Positions 25,168 to 33,884 of a DNA stretch of 62,269 nt are shown here, piece by piece; the stretch's first letter is position 1, and every line of letters begins with the position of its first letter. The stretch covers positions 1-62,269 of the forward strand of contig CAYXVG010000043.1 of assembly GCA_964468205.1 (NCBI GenBank). Reading direction: 5' to 3'. Both the position numbers and the translations under genes were made by a program. This stretch comes from CAWELS01 sp964468205 (GTDB lineage Bacteria > Acidobacteriota > Terriglobia > Bryobacterales > Bryobacteraceae). The notes under the pieces are model-generated. The model ran no database searches. It was not told the origin of the DNA and was given only the letters and a program-made list of their open reading frames with translations.

Positions 25168-27489
25168 GTGTTAGGAATGCGACCGAGGCGCCAGATACCC
25201 CAATCGAACCGGCACGAGGAAGAAGATGCCGTCCTGCTCCGCCGCTCCGCCGTACCTCCATCCCAGGACTCCACTGGTTCGCTCAAATATTGGCGAATCC
25301 TGTGGCGGCGCAAGGGCACGATCATACTGCCAGCCATTCTCGGCGGACTCCTGGCGTTGCTCATTACGGTTCCTCAGAACCGAATCTACCAAGCGCGGTC
25401 AACACTCGAGTTCAAAAACGTTAACGCCGAGTTCATGGGTAGGGGCGGGGTGTCACCTTATGGAGATTCTTCTGGCTCCAGCGCCGACATTCGAACTCAG
25501 ATCCAGATACTGGAATCGGAGACGTTAGTCGATCGTGTCCTCGAGAAGCTCGATTGGTCTCCGCCTCGAAGGCAAGGTGATACCGACTCCTCACTACTGG
25601 CCAGGTGGCGACGTGCGCTCAGGATCGATTCCGGGGAAAATGATCGGGCGCCTCGTCTCCGTGCGCTTGACTATGCGCGGGAGCACATTGAGATCAACGC
25701 CGCGGACGAAACCCGCATCGTCGAGGTCCGGGTTGACTCTCCAGATCCCGTTGTCGCGGCGGAGTTTGTGAATACTCTCAGCGATGAATTCGTGACGCTG
25801 AGCCTTGAAGCCAGATGGACCTCGGCGGAGCGCACGGCCGAGGAACTCGTGAGCCAACTTGAGGATACGAAGGCACAGCTCCACCGGGCGGAACACGAGT
25901 TGCAGGAGAGCGCCGGCCGGGTTGGATTGCTGGACACCGGCGATCAGCCGGATGTGGCAAAGGAGAAGCTGGCTCAACTCCTAGAAGAGCTTTCCCGGGC
26001 CGAGGCCGAGCGGATCAGAATGCAATCACGTTTCGAACTGCTTGCCGCCTATCCTCCGGAGATCCTCCCCGATGTGGTCGACGACGCTACCCTCCGCAAT
26101 TATCAGCAGACGCTCACTGATCTCCGCGGGCAAGAAGCAGAGCTGGCCACAACGTACAATTCGGCCCACCCGGAGCTGAAGCGAGTCCGCGCCCAGATCA
26201 AGGCGGTCGAGGACGCCTTCACGGAGACTCGTGACGCGGTTCTCGGCCGAATTGAATCCGAGTATAAGCAAGCCGTCCGGAGTGAAGAAGTCATTCGCGA
26301 ACAGTTCTCCCGCCAAGCCCGGCTCGTGGCCGACCAAGCGGAGAAGGCCACCGAATATAACATCCACAGACGGGACGTCGACTTGTTAAGGGAGCATTAC
26401 CAGGCCATGCTCGATCGCGTGAGAACGGCTTCGGTCAGTAGCGCTTTGCGGGACTCCGACATTCGGGTTCTCGACCCGGCAAGAATACCCAAGGGCCCTT
26501 ACAAGCCTCCCATCGTGCTCAGCGGGATACTGGGGCTGTTGTCCGGCGGATTTGCTGGCATCGTTCTGGTGATACTTCGAGAGCGCGAAGACAGATTTCT
26601 CAAAGCCCCCGGAGACTCTGTTCTGTCGCTCAGCCTTCCTGAACTCGGAATTGTCCCAGACGCCCGGAAAGATAGATTCAACGCCTACTCCCTCTTGCAC
26701 TGGCCGCGGAAGGCTCTTGGCGCCGCCGGAGAGGAGGAGGCCGCTCCGGAGGTGACCGGCGAGATCCGGCATCAGAACTCAAGATTGAAGGAACCGGGAA
26801 AGGCCATAATAAAGCGCCATGAAGACGACATGGTCGAACTCGTCACGTTGAAGGACGGAGCTTCCGCCATCACCCAGGGATTTCATAGCACACTGGCTTC
26901 TATCCTGCTCCGTAGGAAGAACGAGCAGGCTTTGAGAATCATCTCGCTCACGAGCGCGCAACCGTCCGAGGGGAAGACCACTATTGCTTCTAACCTCGCA
27001 ATTGCCCTTGCAAAGCTGGGCCAAGGTGTTCTCTTAATCGACGGCGATCTTCGGAAACCACGGCTGCATCAGGTCTTCGGAGTTCCCCGCAAGATTGGTC
27101 TTGGCGAGTACCTCGCTAGCGACTGCACTGCTGAAGATGTTATCGAGGACTACGTTCACGATACCGTTGTTAGCGGTTTGCACGTCCTGCCTGCTGGGGC
27201 TGATTCGCCTGAATTCACCAAATTGCTTCATTCGTCGCGCATGTCGGGTCTCTTGAGACAGTGCAGAAAACGCTACGACATGGTCATCATCGACACGCCG
27301 CCGGAGCGGGACGTTCCCGACGCCCGAATAATCGGTCGCATGTCTGACGCTGTCATTCTCGTGGTTCGCTCCGGCCACACGGAGCGCGAGACCGCGATCG
27401 CCACATGCGATCGCCTTCGGCGGGACGGCTGTCCCGTTCTAGGTACGATTCTTAACCAGTGGAATCCTAAGAGAGCTGGAGTCTGGTAA
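25168..27489 (+). CDS. Second Wzc-like chain-length/BY-kinase, lacking the tyrosine tail
   Basis: A 773-residue paralogue of the kinase at 19396, with the same order of parts: membrane helix near residue 48 (IILPAILGGLLALLITV), Wzz region with coiled coil, second helix near 450, then Walker A NPSEGKTT-equivalent QPSEGKTT (K603), Walker A' LLIDGDLRKPRLHQ and Walker B VIIDTPPERDVPDA. It ends in NQWNPKRAGVW, just where the first copy continues into its five-tyrosine cluster. It thus keeps the ATPase but has lost, or never had, the usual phosphorylation tail. Start: GTG at 25168 or the ATG at 25177. Confidence 0.9.
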   Translation: MLGMRPRRQIPQSNRHEEEDAVLLRRSAVPPSQDSTGSLKYWRILWRRKGTIILPAILGGLLALLITVPQNRIYQARSTLEFKNVNAEFMGRGGVSPYGDSSGSSADIRTQIQILESETLVDRVLEKLDWSPPRRQGDTDSSLLARWRRALRIDSGENDRAPRLRALDYAREHIEINAADETRIVEVRVDSPDPVVAAEFVNTLSDEFVTLSLEARWTSAERTAEELVSQLEDTKAQLHRAEHELQESAGRVGLLDTGDQPDVAKEKLAQLLEELSRAEAERIRMQSRFELLAAYPPEILPDVVDDATLRNYQQTLTDLRGQEAELATTYNSAHPELKRVRAQIKAVEDAFTETRDAVLGRIESEYKQAVRSEEVIREQFSRQARLVADQAEKATEYNIHRRDVDLLREHYQAMLDRVRTASVSSALRDSDIRVLDPARIPKGPYKPPIVLSGILGLLSGGFAGIVLVILREREDRFLKAPGDSVLSLSLPELGIVPDARKDRFNAYSLLHWPRKALGAAGEEEAAPEVTGEIRHQNSRLKEPGKAIIKRHEDDMVELVTLKDGASAITQGFHSTLASILLRRKNEQALRIISLTSAQPSEGKTTIASNLAIALAKLGQGVLLIDGDLRKPRLHQVFGVPRKIGLGEYLASDCTAEDVIEDYVHDTVVSGLHVLPAGADSPEFTKLLHSSRMSGLLRQCRKRYDMVIIDTPPERDVPDARIIGRMSDAVILVVRSGHTERETAIATCDRLRRDGCPVLGTILNQWNPKRAGVW

Positions 27490-27804
27490 TACGGCAGCTA
27501 GGCGGGGTGGGTGACAAGAGACGCGAGAATTGGGAGAGTAGCCCTCCCGATCCACAGAAGGCGCTCTGGCGTCCAGAGCTACCTAAAGCTTTCTATGCGC
27601 CAAGCCAACGGCCGGAATTCTGGAAGCTTTCACTTCCAGTCACACGTGTCCGAAAAAAATATTTAACTGAAAAGAAAGGCCTTATTCCTCAGCGGATCGT
27701 CTGGGCTGCGGACCCGTTTGTTAGTCTTCCAATCAGGACGGAGAACCACGACCGGTCATGTACCGACTGCATTCTCCCTTCGCAGTTAGCATTGGAGGAC
27801 TTCA
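27490..27804. other. Intergenic region with two perfect hairpins
   Basis: 315 bp without a gene. GCTCTGG-CGT-CCAGAGC (27563-27579) and CTGGAAG/CTTCCAG (27620-27639) are perfect 7-bp stems 40 bp apart; no T-run follows. They may be attenuators or processing sites within the operon. Confidence 0.5.
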
Positions 27805-29973
27805 ATGATACTTTTGCTTCTTATCATCCTTGTGGCATCCGGGGCGGCGCAGACGAAAGTGGACATTGCCACTCAATCCACGGGCACCCTGCCGGAGTCG
27901 CGTGTCGATCCAAACCTCGTGAGAGGTTCCGAGTTATCCGCCTACCAGGCTGTGACGGAAAAAGAACAGAACAATGGATATCCGGGGCTGGACTCCGGCG
28001 GTAAGCTCAATCGTTCGAGAGTGCCGGTGCTTGTTGGCGCGGACTCTGGAACCTCAGGTCAAGCCGGTGCAGCGCCAGCTCCCGCCGCGGGCGATCAAGG
28101 CAAGTGCCTGAAGGGAGATGGGACCTGGGGAGAGTGCGACAGTACTGAGGGCACCATGGATCATTCGGCGCTGATCAGCCGAGATCTGGCCGATCAGCAC
28201 CCTGCATCGAGCATTGTCAATAACCCTGCCGGAGATATCAGCTCCAACACAGTACAAGACGCCATTAACGAGCTGGACGCCGAGAAGCTCGGTATCGGCG
28301 CCACTGCCGAGAGCGCGTTGCGGCTCGCTACGGATCCAACTCCATGTCCGAGCGGAACATACGTAAAGGCGATGGGTGCCGACGGAAGCCTCACCTGCGA
28401 CACGCCAGCCGGCGGCGGGGTTGGTCTTGAGTTCATAAATGTGAAGAACCACGGAGCTGCCGGTGATGGGGTCGCCGATGACACAGCCGCGATTCAGGCG
28501 GCTTTAAATGAGGCAGCCGGCGGTGGCACGGTATTCTTTCCGGCTGGAGTTTACCTGGTGCGCGAGAATGCCATCGATAGCTTCCACTGTCTTCTTGTAC
28601 GCTCCAATACCCGGGTCACTGGTTCGGGTTATAACAGCGTGATTAAGCTGGCTCCAAACCAGGACACAAGTGTCCGCATCTTCTACACTGAAGACCCGTT
28701 CAGCAATGTCGAAATCTCACACTTGAGAGTTGACGGCAATAAGGCAAACCAGGCTTCCTGCAACGAGCATAAGGCAGCGTTCTTCATCCGGAAGGGCGCC
28801 GATCTGCGGCTACATCACCTTTGGATTCATGACACGTGTGGTGATGCCGTCCAACTCTGGGGAGACTCGGTAGCAGGGTACGCCGACCGCATCACCGTCG
28901 ATAGCGTCTCCACGTGGAATCATGAGCGGAGCGGAGTCGTGGTTGAGCAGGCGAAAAACATCCGCATCTCAAACAGCACGTTTCGGACGACGGCCACGAG
29001 TCCGAACTCGCATTGTGTTGATTACGAGGCCCAAAACCAGCCGCCATCAGGCGACACGTGGGGGCCGATCACGATCGTGAATAACACCTGCATACTTGGA
29101 CTGAATAGTCAGAATGACGGCTTTCAGCTCTCATCCAGCTACCCGGCCAGAAGCATAGTCTCCGGCAATACCGTGAAGAACGGGCGAACCGGAGTCTATA
29201 TCGGAATGAACATGTTCGGATCACTGGTCAAAGGGAACGTTATCAGCGATGCGAGCGCCAACGGAATACATATCCGCAATGCCAACGGCGACATAGTCGT
29301 CGCCAATAATTACGTCAGCTCCACTGGCGCCCCTGGCATCCAGTGCGAGAGTAGCATGGGTACACCGCAGTTGGTCCGTATCGAGGGGAACTCGCTGGTT
29401 GGCGACACGGCTTCTTCAGTTGATGCGATCCGCATCCGTGGGTGCAGGAACACGGCGGTTGTTGGAAACCAGATACGAGACTACAAGACCGCTATACATC
29501 TATACGGTACGATTGCGGTTTCGAATCATGTTTGGGTCAAAGGCAACCTTCTGAGCAACTATCAAACCGGTGTTTACTACTCAGAAGGAGTGACTGGGTC
29601 GCCCGACTATATTCTGAGGATCGAAGGCAATGCGTTCGACGGCGGCACATGGGGCGGCGCCGCATCGGTCCACGCCATGGAGTTTTGCGCGGCGTTTGAT
29701 CCAAACGGCAGTGAACCGTATCCATTCATCGTCGGTAACACATTTGGGATTCACGGCGGCTCGCTAGTCTACCGCGTCGGTGGTGGGCTCGAGTTGCTCG
29801 CCTATGTGGATGGGATCTTTGGACTTAACTGCCGGAGAATGGTGTCATTTTCAACCGCCTCTCCGGAAGGAGCCGTTTACGGTTCCGTTGGCGACCGGAT
29901 CTCCACGGCGGGCGGTGACGTGTACGAGAAAGTTTCGGGTTACAAAACGAACACGGGTTGGGTTGCCCAGTGA
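27805..29973 (+). CDS. Secreted right-handed beta-helix protein (pectate-lyase/tailspike-like)
   Basis: A 722-residue exported protein; residues 1-15 form a short signal peptide (MILLLLIILVASGAA). Residues about 30-200 read like phage tail-fibre linkers (NGYPGLDSGGKLNRSRVP, GDISSNTVQDAINELD). A beta-helix of the pectate-lyase-3 type follows (VKNHGAAGDGVADDTAAIQA, then GGGTVFFPAGVYLV) with repeated N-x-I and G-N turns to about residue 640. The tail resembles tailspike ends (GDRISTAGGDVYEKVSG, then NTGWVAQ). It should bind or cleave a polysaccharide, perhaps the one made here. An ATTGGAGGACTT site precedes the ATG. Confidence 0.8.
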   Translation: MILLLLIILVASGAAQTKVDIATQSTGTLPESRVDPNLVRGSELSAYQAVTEKEQNNGYPGLDSGGKLNRSRVPVLVGADSGTSGQAGAAPAPAAGDQGKCLKGDGTWGECDSTEGTMDHSALISRDLADQHPASSIVNNPAGDISSNTVQDAINELDAEKLGIGATAESALRLATDPTPCPSGTYVKAMGADGSLTCDTPAGGGVGLEFINVKNHGAAGDGVADDTAAIQAALNEAAGGGTVFFPAGVYLVRENAIDSFHCLLVRSNTRVTGSGYNSVIKLAPNQDTSVRIFYTEDPFSNVEISHLRVDGNKANQASCNEHKAAFFIRKGADLRLHHLWIHDTCGDAVQLWGDSVAGYADRITVDSVSTWNHERSGVVVEQAKNIRISNSTFRTTATSPNSHCVDYEAQNQPPSGDTWGPITIVNNTCILGLNSQNDGFQLSSSYPARSIVSGNTVKNGRTGVYIGMNMFGSLVKGNVISDASANGIHIRNANGDIVVANNYVSSTGAPGIQCESSMGTPQLVRIEGNSLVGDTASSVDAIRIRGCRNTAVVGNQIRDYKTAIHLYGTIAVSNHVWVKGNLLSNYQTGVYYSEGVTGSPDYILRIEGNAFDGGTWGGAASVHAMEFCAAFDPNGSEPYPFIVGNTFGIHGGSLVYRVGGGLELLAYVDGIFGLNCRRMVSFSTASPEGAVYGSVGDRISTAGGDVYEKVSGYKTNTGWVAQ

Positions 29974-30332
29974 TAGGCGGGGTATACTTGGACGATTGTC
30001 AGATAGGCCTTCGGGCTCGTTAAGGACGAAGAAGAGACCGGACCTGTCACGCCAGGTCAGGGTAGAATGCCAGCCGAGGAATCTGTAATTCTTCCTATCC
30101 GGGATGGGTAAGAATTACGGAAGAGTCGGCGGTATTCCCCTATCTGGTTGCGGGCTAGTCCGGTCGATCGCTCTATCAGAGGCTGAGATACGGATGAACG
30201 CGGAATGGCCAGAGAATTGCATGCTAGGATTGCTTGATCCTCAAGGCAGCCTCACGCGTTGTCCCGGAATCAACCTCGGAAAGGAGCGCTTCCTGGTCCA
30301 GAATCCCCCTGGGGATAGGGAGCAATCGCCAA
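29974..30332. other. Intergenic region, one hairpin, no gene
   Basis: 359 bp between the beta-helix gene and the second TIM-barrel gene. TAATTCTT (30086-30093) and AAGAATTA (30110-30117) form a hairpin. Frames open here but lack a start with a ribosome site. Confidence 0.5.
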
Positions 30333-32414
30333 ATGGAGCAACCTACAAAAACCTTACCCAGCGTTCGGTGTGCCGCATTGCCGTTATTATTCCTCCTCCT
30401 CACACCGATCGCCTTTGCGCAACCGTATTTGATCCTTCATGACTTCTACTACGTCGCGAGCCGCGACGGGCACTCGGGGACGGTCCCAACCCCGGTGTTT
30501 ATTCGAGACAACCGAGAGTATCTTGAGACTACGCCATTCGATGGACTGGCCGTCTATGTCTCGACCGAGAACCGGTCTATCAACGCTTCGAGATACGTGT
30601 TTTCCAGCACACCAGTAGGCTACACCTCGATCAAGAATGTGCTGACCCCGATCGCCGGTCTTCAATTCAACACACTTCAGCGGAACTTCGCCTTCGTGAC
30701 CATCGACAAGCCGGCCGACTGGTTTGACGATTGGTCCGTTCCGATACAGAACTTCCGGAATCTCGCCCGCGCTGCGCGAGAGGCGGGGCTGAAGGGAATC
30801 TTTCTCGACAACGAGCAGTACTACGGCAGGATGTTCAACTATCCGGACGAGATCAAGTATACGAACAGGACACTGAACGAGTACCGCGACCAAGCCCGCC
30901 TGCGCGGAAGGCAGATCATGCAGGCAATGGTCGCTGAGTTCCCTGACATCGAGATCTTAGTCTTTCACGGCCCTTACGTCTCGTCGCCGAATGCGCCGTT
31001 CTGGACGCCGGAGCCAGACAAGCATCCACTCTTTCAACGGCTAGATGCTTATTACGAGTTGCTGGCGCCTTTTTTCGTTGGTCTGGTGGAAGGTGCGGGA
31101 AGCCAATCTACTGTAATCGACGGCGGAGAGCTGAAGCATTTCCGGCCCGAAATCGACTATCAAATGGGCTATCAATTCCGGAAGTACGACATCGCGTCCC
31201 CCGAGATCAATAGCGCGTTCATTCCACTATCACTCCGCCCGGAATGGCCGAGCAAGGTCAACTTGGCCTATACCTTGTTCGATATGCCGATTCGGGGAGA
31301 GGATATGAATCCAGATATTGCCCGCGAAACCCTTGTTCACGGTCTAAGGTATACGGACAAGTACGTGTGGGTCTATACGGAGGGGAACAAGTTTCTGCTC
31401 CCTCCGAGCGACCCGAACGGTGCGTCGATTGAATGGCACAATGCGATTCGCGGCGCCAAAGAGGAAGTCCTAGGCACATCTCAACCTCCACCAGCGCCCT
31501 CTCCGTCGCCGCCTGGGATCACGTACTTCACGGCAGATCCTTCTGGGATCCAGGTAGGCCAGTCTTTCACCCTAAGCTGGTCGGTGCAAAATGCGGATTC
31601 GATTTGGATTGATCAGGGAGTTGGAAATGTTGGGCCGATCGGGACCAGAACGCTTTCCCCGAGCAGCACGACGACGTACACCCTGACGGCAACCAATTCG
31701 GGAGGATCGGCAACCGCGACGGCGACAATTAGCGTTTCGGCTGTCCCCACGCCGGCGCCGGTGGTTACGACATTCGCGGCTCAGCCTTCGAGCATTCAGT
31801 TAGGCCAGTCTTCTACCTTGAGCTGGTCGGTCCAAAATGCAGACTCAATTTCGATCAATCAGGGAGTTGGCACGGTCGGGCCAATTGGTAACCGGACGCT
31901 TTCCCCGACCGGTACGACCACGTACACCCTGACTGCCATTGGTCCAGGCGGTTCGACCACCGCGACGGCGAGTATCAGTGTTACCCAGCCGCCTCCATCC
32001 GGCACCGGATCGGTTACTCCTTCCTCCGGCACCGGAGACAGGCAAGCGTTCACCTTTACGTTCAAGACCGGTAATGGGTCCGCAGTCACCGGGGCCTCGA
32101 TACTAATCAGTGAAGGCACTCAGCGACAGAATTCGTGTTGGGTGCACTATGATCCAACGACGAATCTTATCTTCCTCGCTGATGATGATTTGTCTCCCTG
32201 GTTCAGCGCCACATTCGGCCAGTCGGGAAGCATACAAAATAGTCAATGCTTGGTGTTGCTGGGAGGCTCATCGGTGGTGAAGGCTGGATCCGAGCTGACT
32301 TTGAAATTCTCTTACTGGTTCCTGGATAGTGGTCCCAAGGACGTGTACTTGAGAACAGCCGGAGTCGGATACGATAGCGGCTACATTCTGACAGGTGTCT
32401 GGAACGTGCCCTAG
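30333..32414 (+). CDS. Secreted putative glycoside hydrolase (TIM-barrel family A) with two Ig-like repeats
   Basis: A 693-residue paralogue of the protein at 22695. From the ATG at 30333 a signal peptide runs to about residue 29 (CAALPLLFLLLTPIAFAQ). The TIM barrel occupies residues about 30-380; its likely catalytic acids lie in GIFLDNEQYY (D159-E161), VIDGGELKHF and FFVGLVEGAGS. Two tandem Ig-like domains of about 80 residues follow (QVGQSFTLSWSVQNADSI and QLGQSSTLSWSVQNADSI), then a C-terminal beta domain (about 570-693). The frame opens at 30234, but the early part has no signal peptide. It lacks the N-terminal beta domain of the first copy. Confidence 0.7.
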   Translation: MEQPTKTLPSVRCAALPLLFLLLTPIAFAQPYLILHDFYYVASRDGHSGTVPTPVFIRDNREYLETTPFDGLAVYVSTENRSINASRYVFSSTPVGYTSIKNVLTPIAGLQFNTLQRNFAFVTIDKPADWFDDWSVPIQNFRNLARAAREAGLKGIFLDNEQYYGRMFNYPDEIKYTNRTLNEYRDQARLRGRQIMQAMVAEFPDIEILVFHGPYVSSPNAPFWTPEPDKHPLFQRLDAYYELLAPFFVGLVEGAGSQSTVIDGGELKHFRPEIDYQMGYQFRKYDIASPEINSAFIPLSLRPEWPSKVNLAYTLFDMPIRGEDMNPDIARETLVHGLRYTDKYVWVYTEGNKFLLPPSDPNGASIEWHNAIRGAKEEVLGTSQPPPAPSPSPPGITYFTADPSGIQVGQSFTLSWSVQNADSIWIDQGVGNVGPIGTRTLSPSSTTTYTLTATNSGGSATATATISVSAVPTPAPVVTTFAAQPSSIQLGQSSTLSWSVQNADSISINQGVGTVGPIGNRTLSPTGTTTYTLTAIGPGGSTTATASISVTQPPPSGTGSVTPSSGTGDRQAFTFTFKTGNGSAVTGASILISEGTQRQNSCWVHYDPTTNLIFLADDDLSPWFSATFGQSGSIQNSQCLVLLGGSSVVKAGSELTLKFSYWFLDSGPKDVYLRTAGVGYDSGYILTGVWNVP
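31531..31984 (+). repeat. Tandem duplication encoding two Ig-like domains
   Basis: Segment 31531-31740 and segment 31771-31984 are near copies at DNA level, for example AGCTGGTCGGTGCAAAATGC versus AGCTGGTCGGTCCAAAATGC. The copies are in the same frame, so the gene recently gained a domain. Confidence 0.8.
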
Positions 32415-32626
32415 TATAGAACCTGTAGCGTGATGTCAAAGCGGTCGGCGGGGGGCGACTTCTCCCCGCCGATCTCATTTCGATTTCCCGAAGAATCCCA
32501 ACCAACCCTGGATTGACTGACGATCCGTCCACCCTCCTGAGTTGACGAAACGAGAAGAGCATTCGCCTCTTCCAGCGCGCCGGCTCGAACTGATACACTA
32601 GGCCAAAGAGCACCCTTCCGTTTCTC

Positions 32627-33856
32627 ATGTCCCACTTTCTTGTCGCGGCATATGTGGCTCTGCTCCCGGTGCAACTGGAGACACCGATGGGTATACGTTT
32701 CGCCCCGTCCGACCTGTGTCTGCTGTTGTACTTGCTGATCAATATTGGGGTACCGCGCATTGAGAGGTCAGCGTGGAGTATATGGCATGCCGGTATCGTC
32801 GCCGTCTTTCTTCTGGGCACGTTCCTATCCGCTCTTGATCGAGGGCATCTCACCGAATACGTAGTGCGCAACAAACTAATAGGTTTGGCGGTGTTGTTCG
32901 GCACGTATGCGATGGTTACTGCTGAGGCGACTGACTGGTCCCGGATTACGGGTGCGCTCCGGGTGTTTGTCCTGTCAGTTTCGGTTCAGAACACATTCGC
33001 GCTCCTCGTCTACTACAAGGTTGTCCCGTTCCACGCGAGCTTCGCCCAGCTCTCCGATCAAGGAAGACTCACAGGAATGTTGGTGGATCCCAATGCATAT
33101 GCAGGTCTCTTGACAACCGCGCTGGTGATTCACATGGTCACCTTCTTCTGCGGGAGCCCTCTAATGGGACGGTTTCTCGGACTGCTAACGGTTGCCAGCC
33201 TGAGCTTCGGCCTTCTGCTCACGTTTTCGCGTTCGGCGTGGGTCGGAGCAGTGTGTGCCGTGTTGTTCTTGGGCCTCTTTCGACCAAAGGTTATGGTTTA
33301 CTTCCTGGTCAGCCTCGCGGGCGTAATGGCCGTCCTTTTCGCGGCCAGTGAAAAGGGCTTTGTCGACTATTTCGTAAGCATGGCTACTCGACAAAAGCAG
33401 GTGGATGCAAGATTCGAGATCCTCGACGTAGCATTGGGGCTGTTTGCCGACAACCCGATCTTCGGCATCGGTCTGGGACAGTTTCAAAAATATCATTCAA
33501 ATATCATTCACAACACTCCGGTCTGGTTCCTGACGGAATTTGGTATTATTGGCCTTACCGTATTTCTGGGTTTGTCGGCTTGGTTCTTGTGGAAGGGAGT
33601 TTCTGGGTTCATGCGGGAAGAGTCTCGAATGAGGTGGGTTCCGCTTGGTCTGGTCACGGCACATATCTGTTTGGCGGGTTTGTCGCTCGGGATTGAAGCA
33701 TTCTATCAGCGGCACTGGTGGCTGGTTGCGGGATTGATCAGTTCTGCCTACGCTTGTGTGCTCCGCGCGCAGACGCAGAAGGCGCCGGGGCAAAGGTTTG
33801 AGAGGGCTCGATTTACCGCGGAAGCGGAGAAGGACTCCGTCGCAACCAGAGCGTAG
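32627..33856 (+). CDS. O-antigen ligase/polymerase family (Wzy/WaaL-like) membrane protein
   Basis: A 409-residue multi-span membrane protein with about ten hydrophobic segments (for example VALLPVQLET, LCLLLYLLINIGVP, VFFLGTFLSALDRGHL-type loop, LTVASLSFGLLLTF, VYFLVSLAGVMAVLF, LGLSAWFLWKG). The Wzy_C signature region LLTFSRSAWVGAVCAVLF and the later NPIFGIGLGQFQKYH are characteristic. It should polymerise or ligate undecaprenyl-linked repeat units in the periplasm. The gene follows the secreted enzymes and precedes the flippase 28 bp later. No strong ribosome site is seen at the ATG. Confidence 0.85.
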   Translation: MSHFLVAAYVALLPVQLETPMGIRFAPSDLCLLLYLLINIGVPRIERSAWSIWHAGIVAVFLLGTFLSALDRGHLTEYVVRNKLIGLAVLFGTYAMVTAEATDWSRITGALRVFVLSVSVQNTFALLVYYKVVPFHASFAQLSDQGRLTGMLVDPNAYAGLLTTALVIHMVTFFCGSPLMGRFLGLLTVASLSFGLLLTFSRSAWVGAVCAVLFLGLFRPKVMVYFLVSLAGVMAVLFAASEKGFVDYFVSMATRQKQVDARFEILDVALGLFADNPIFGIGLGQFQKYHSNIIHNTPVWFLTEFGIIGLTVFLGLSAWFLWKGVSGFMREESRMRWVPLGLVTAHICLAGLSLGIEAFYQRHWWLVAGLISSAYACVLRAQTQKAPGQRFERARFTAEAEKDSVATRA

Positions 33857-33884
33857 AGTATCCCATCACTGGAACCCTTTCCAT

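Noticed and set aside
27805..29973. A prophage because of the tailspike-like gene
   Set aside because: No other phage genes (integrase, capsid, terminase) are nearby, and the protein has a signal peptide.
33756..33884. Upstream extension of the flippase
   Set aside because: It is arginine-rich, overlaps the ligase gene and has no ribosome site.
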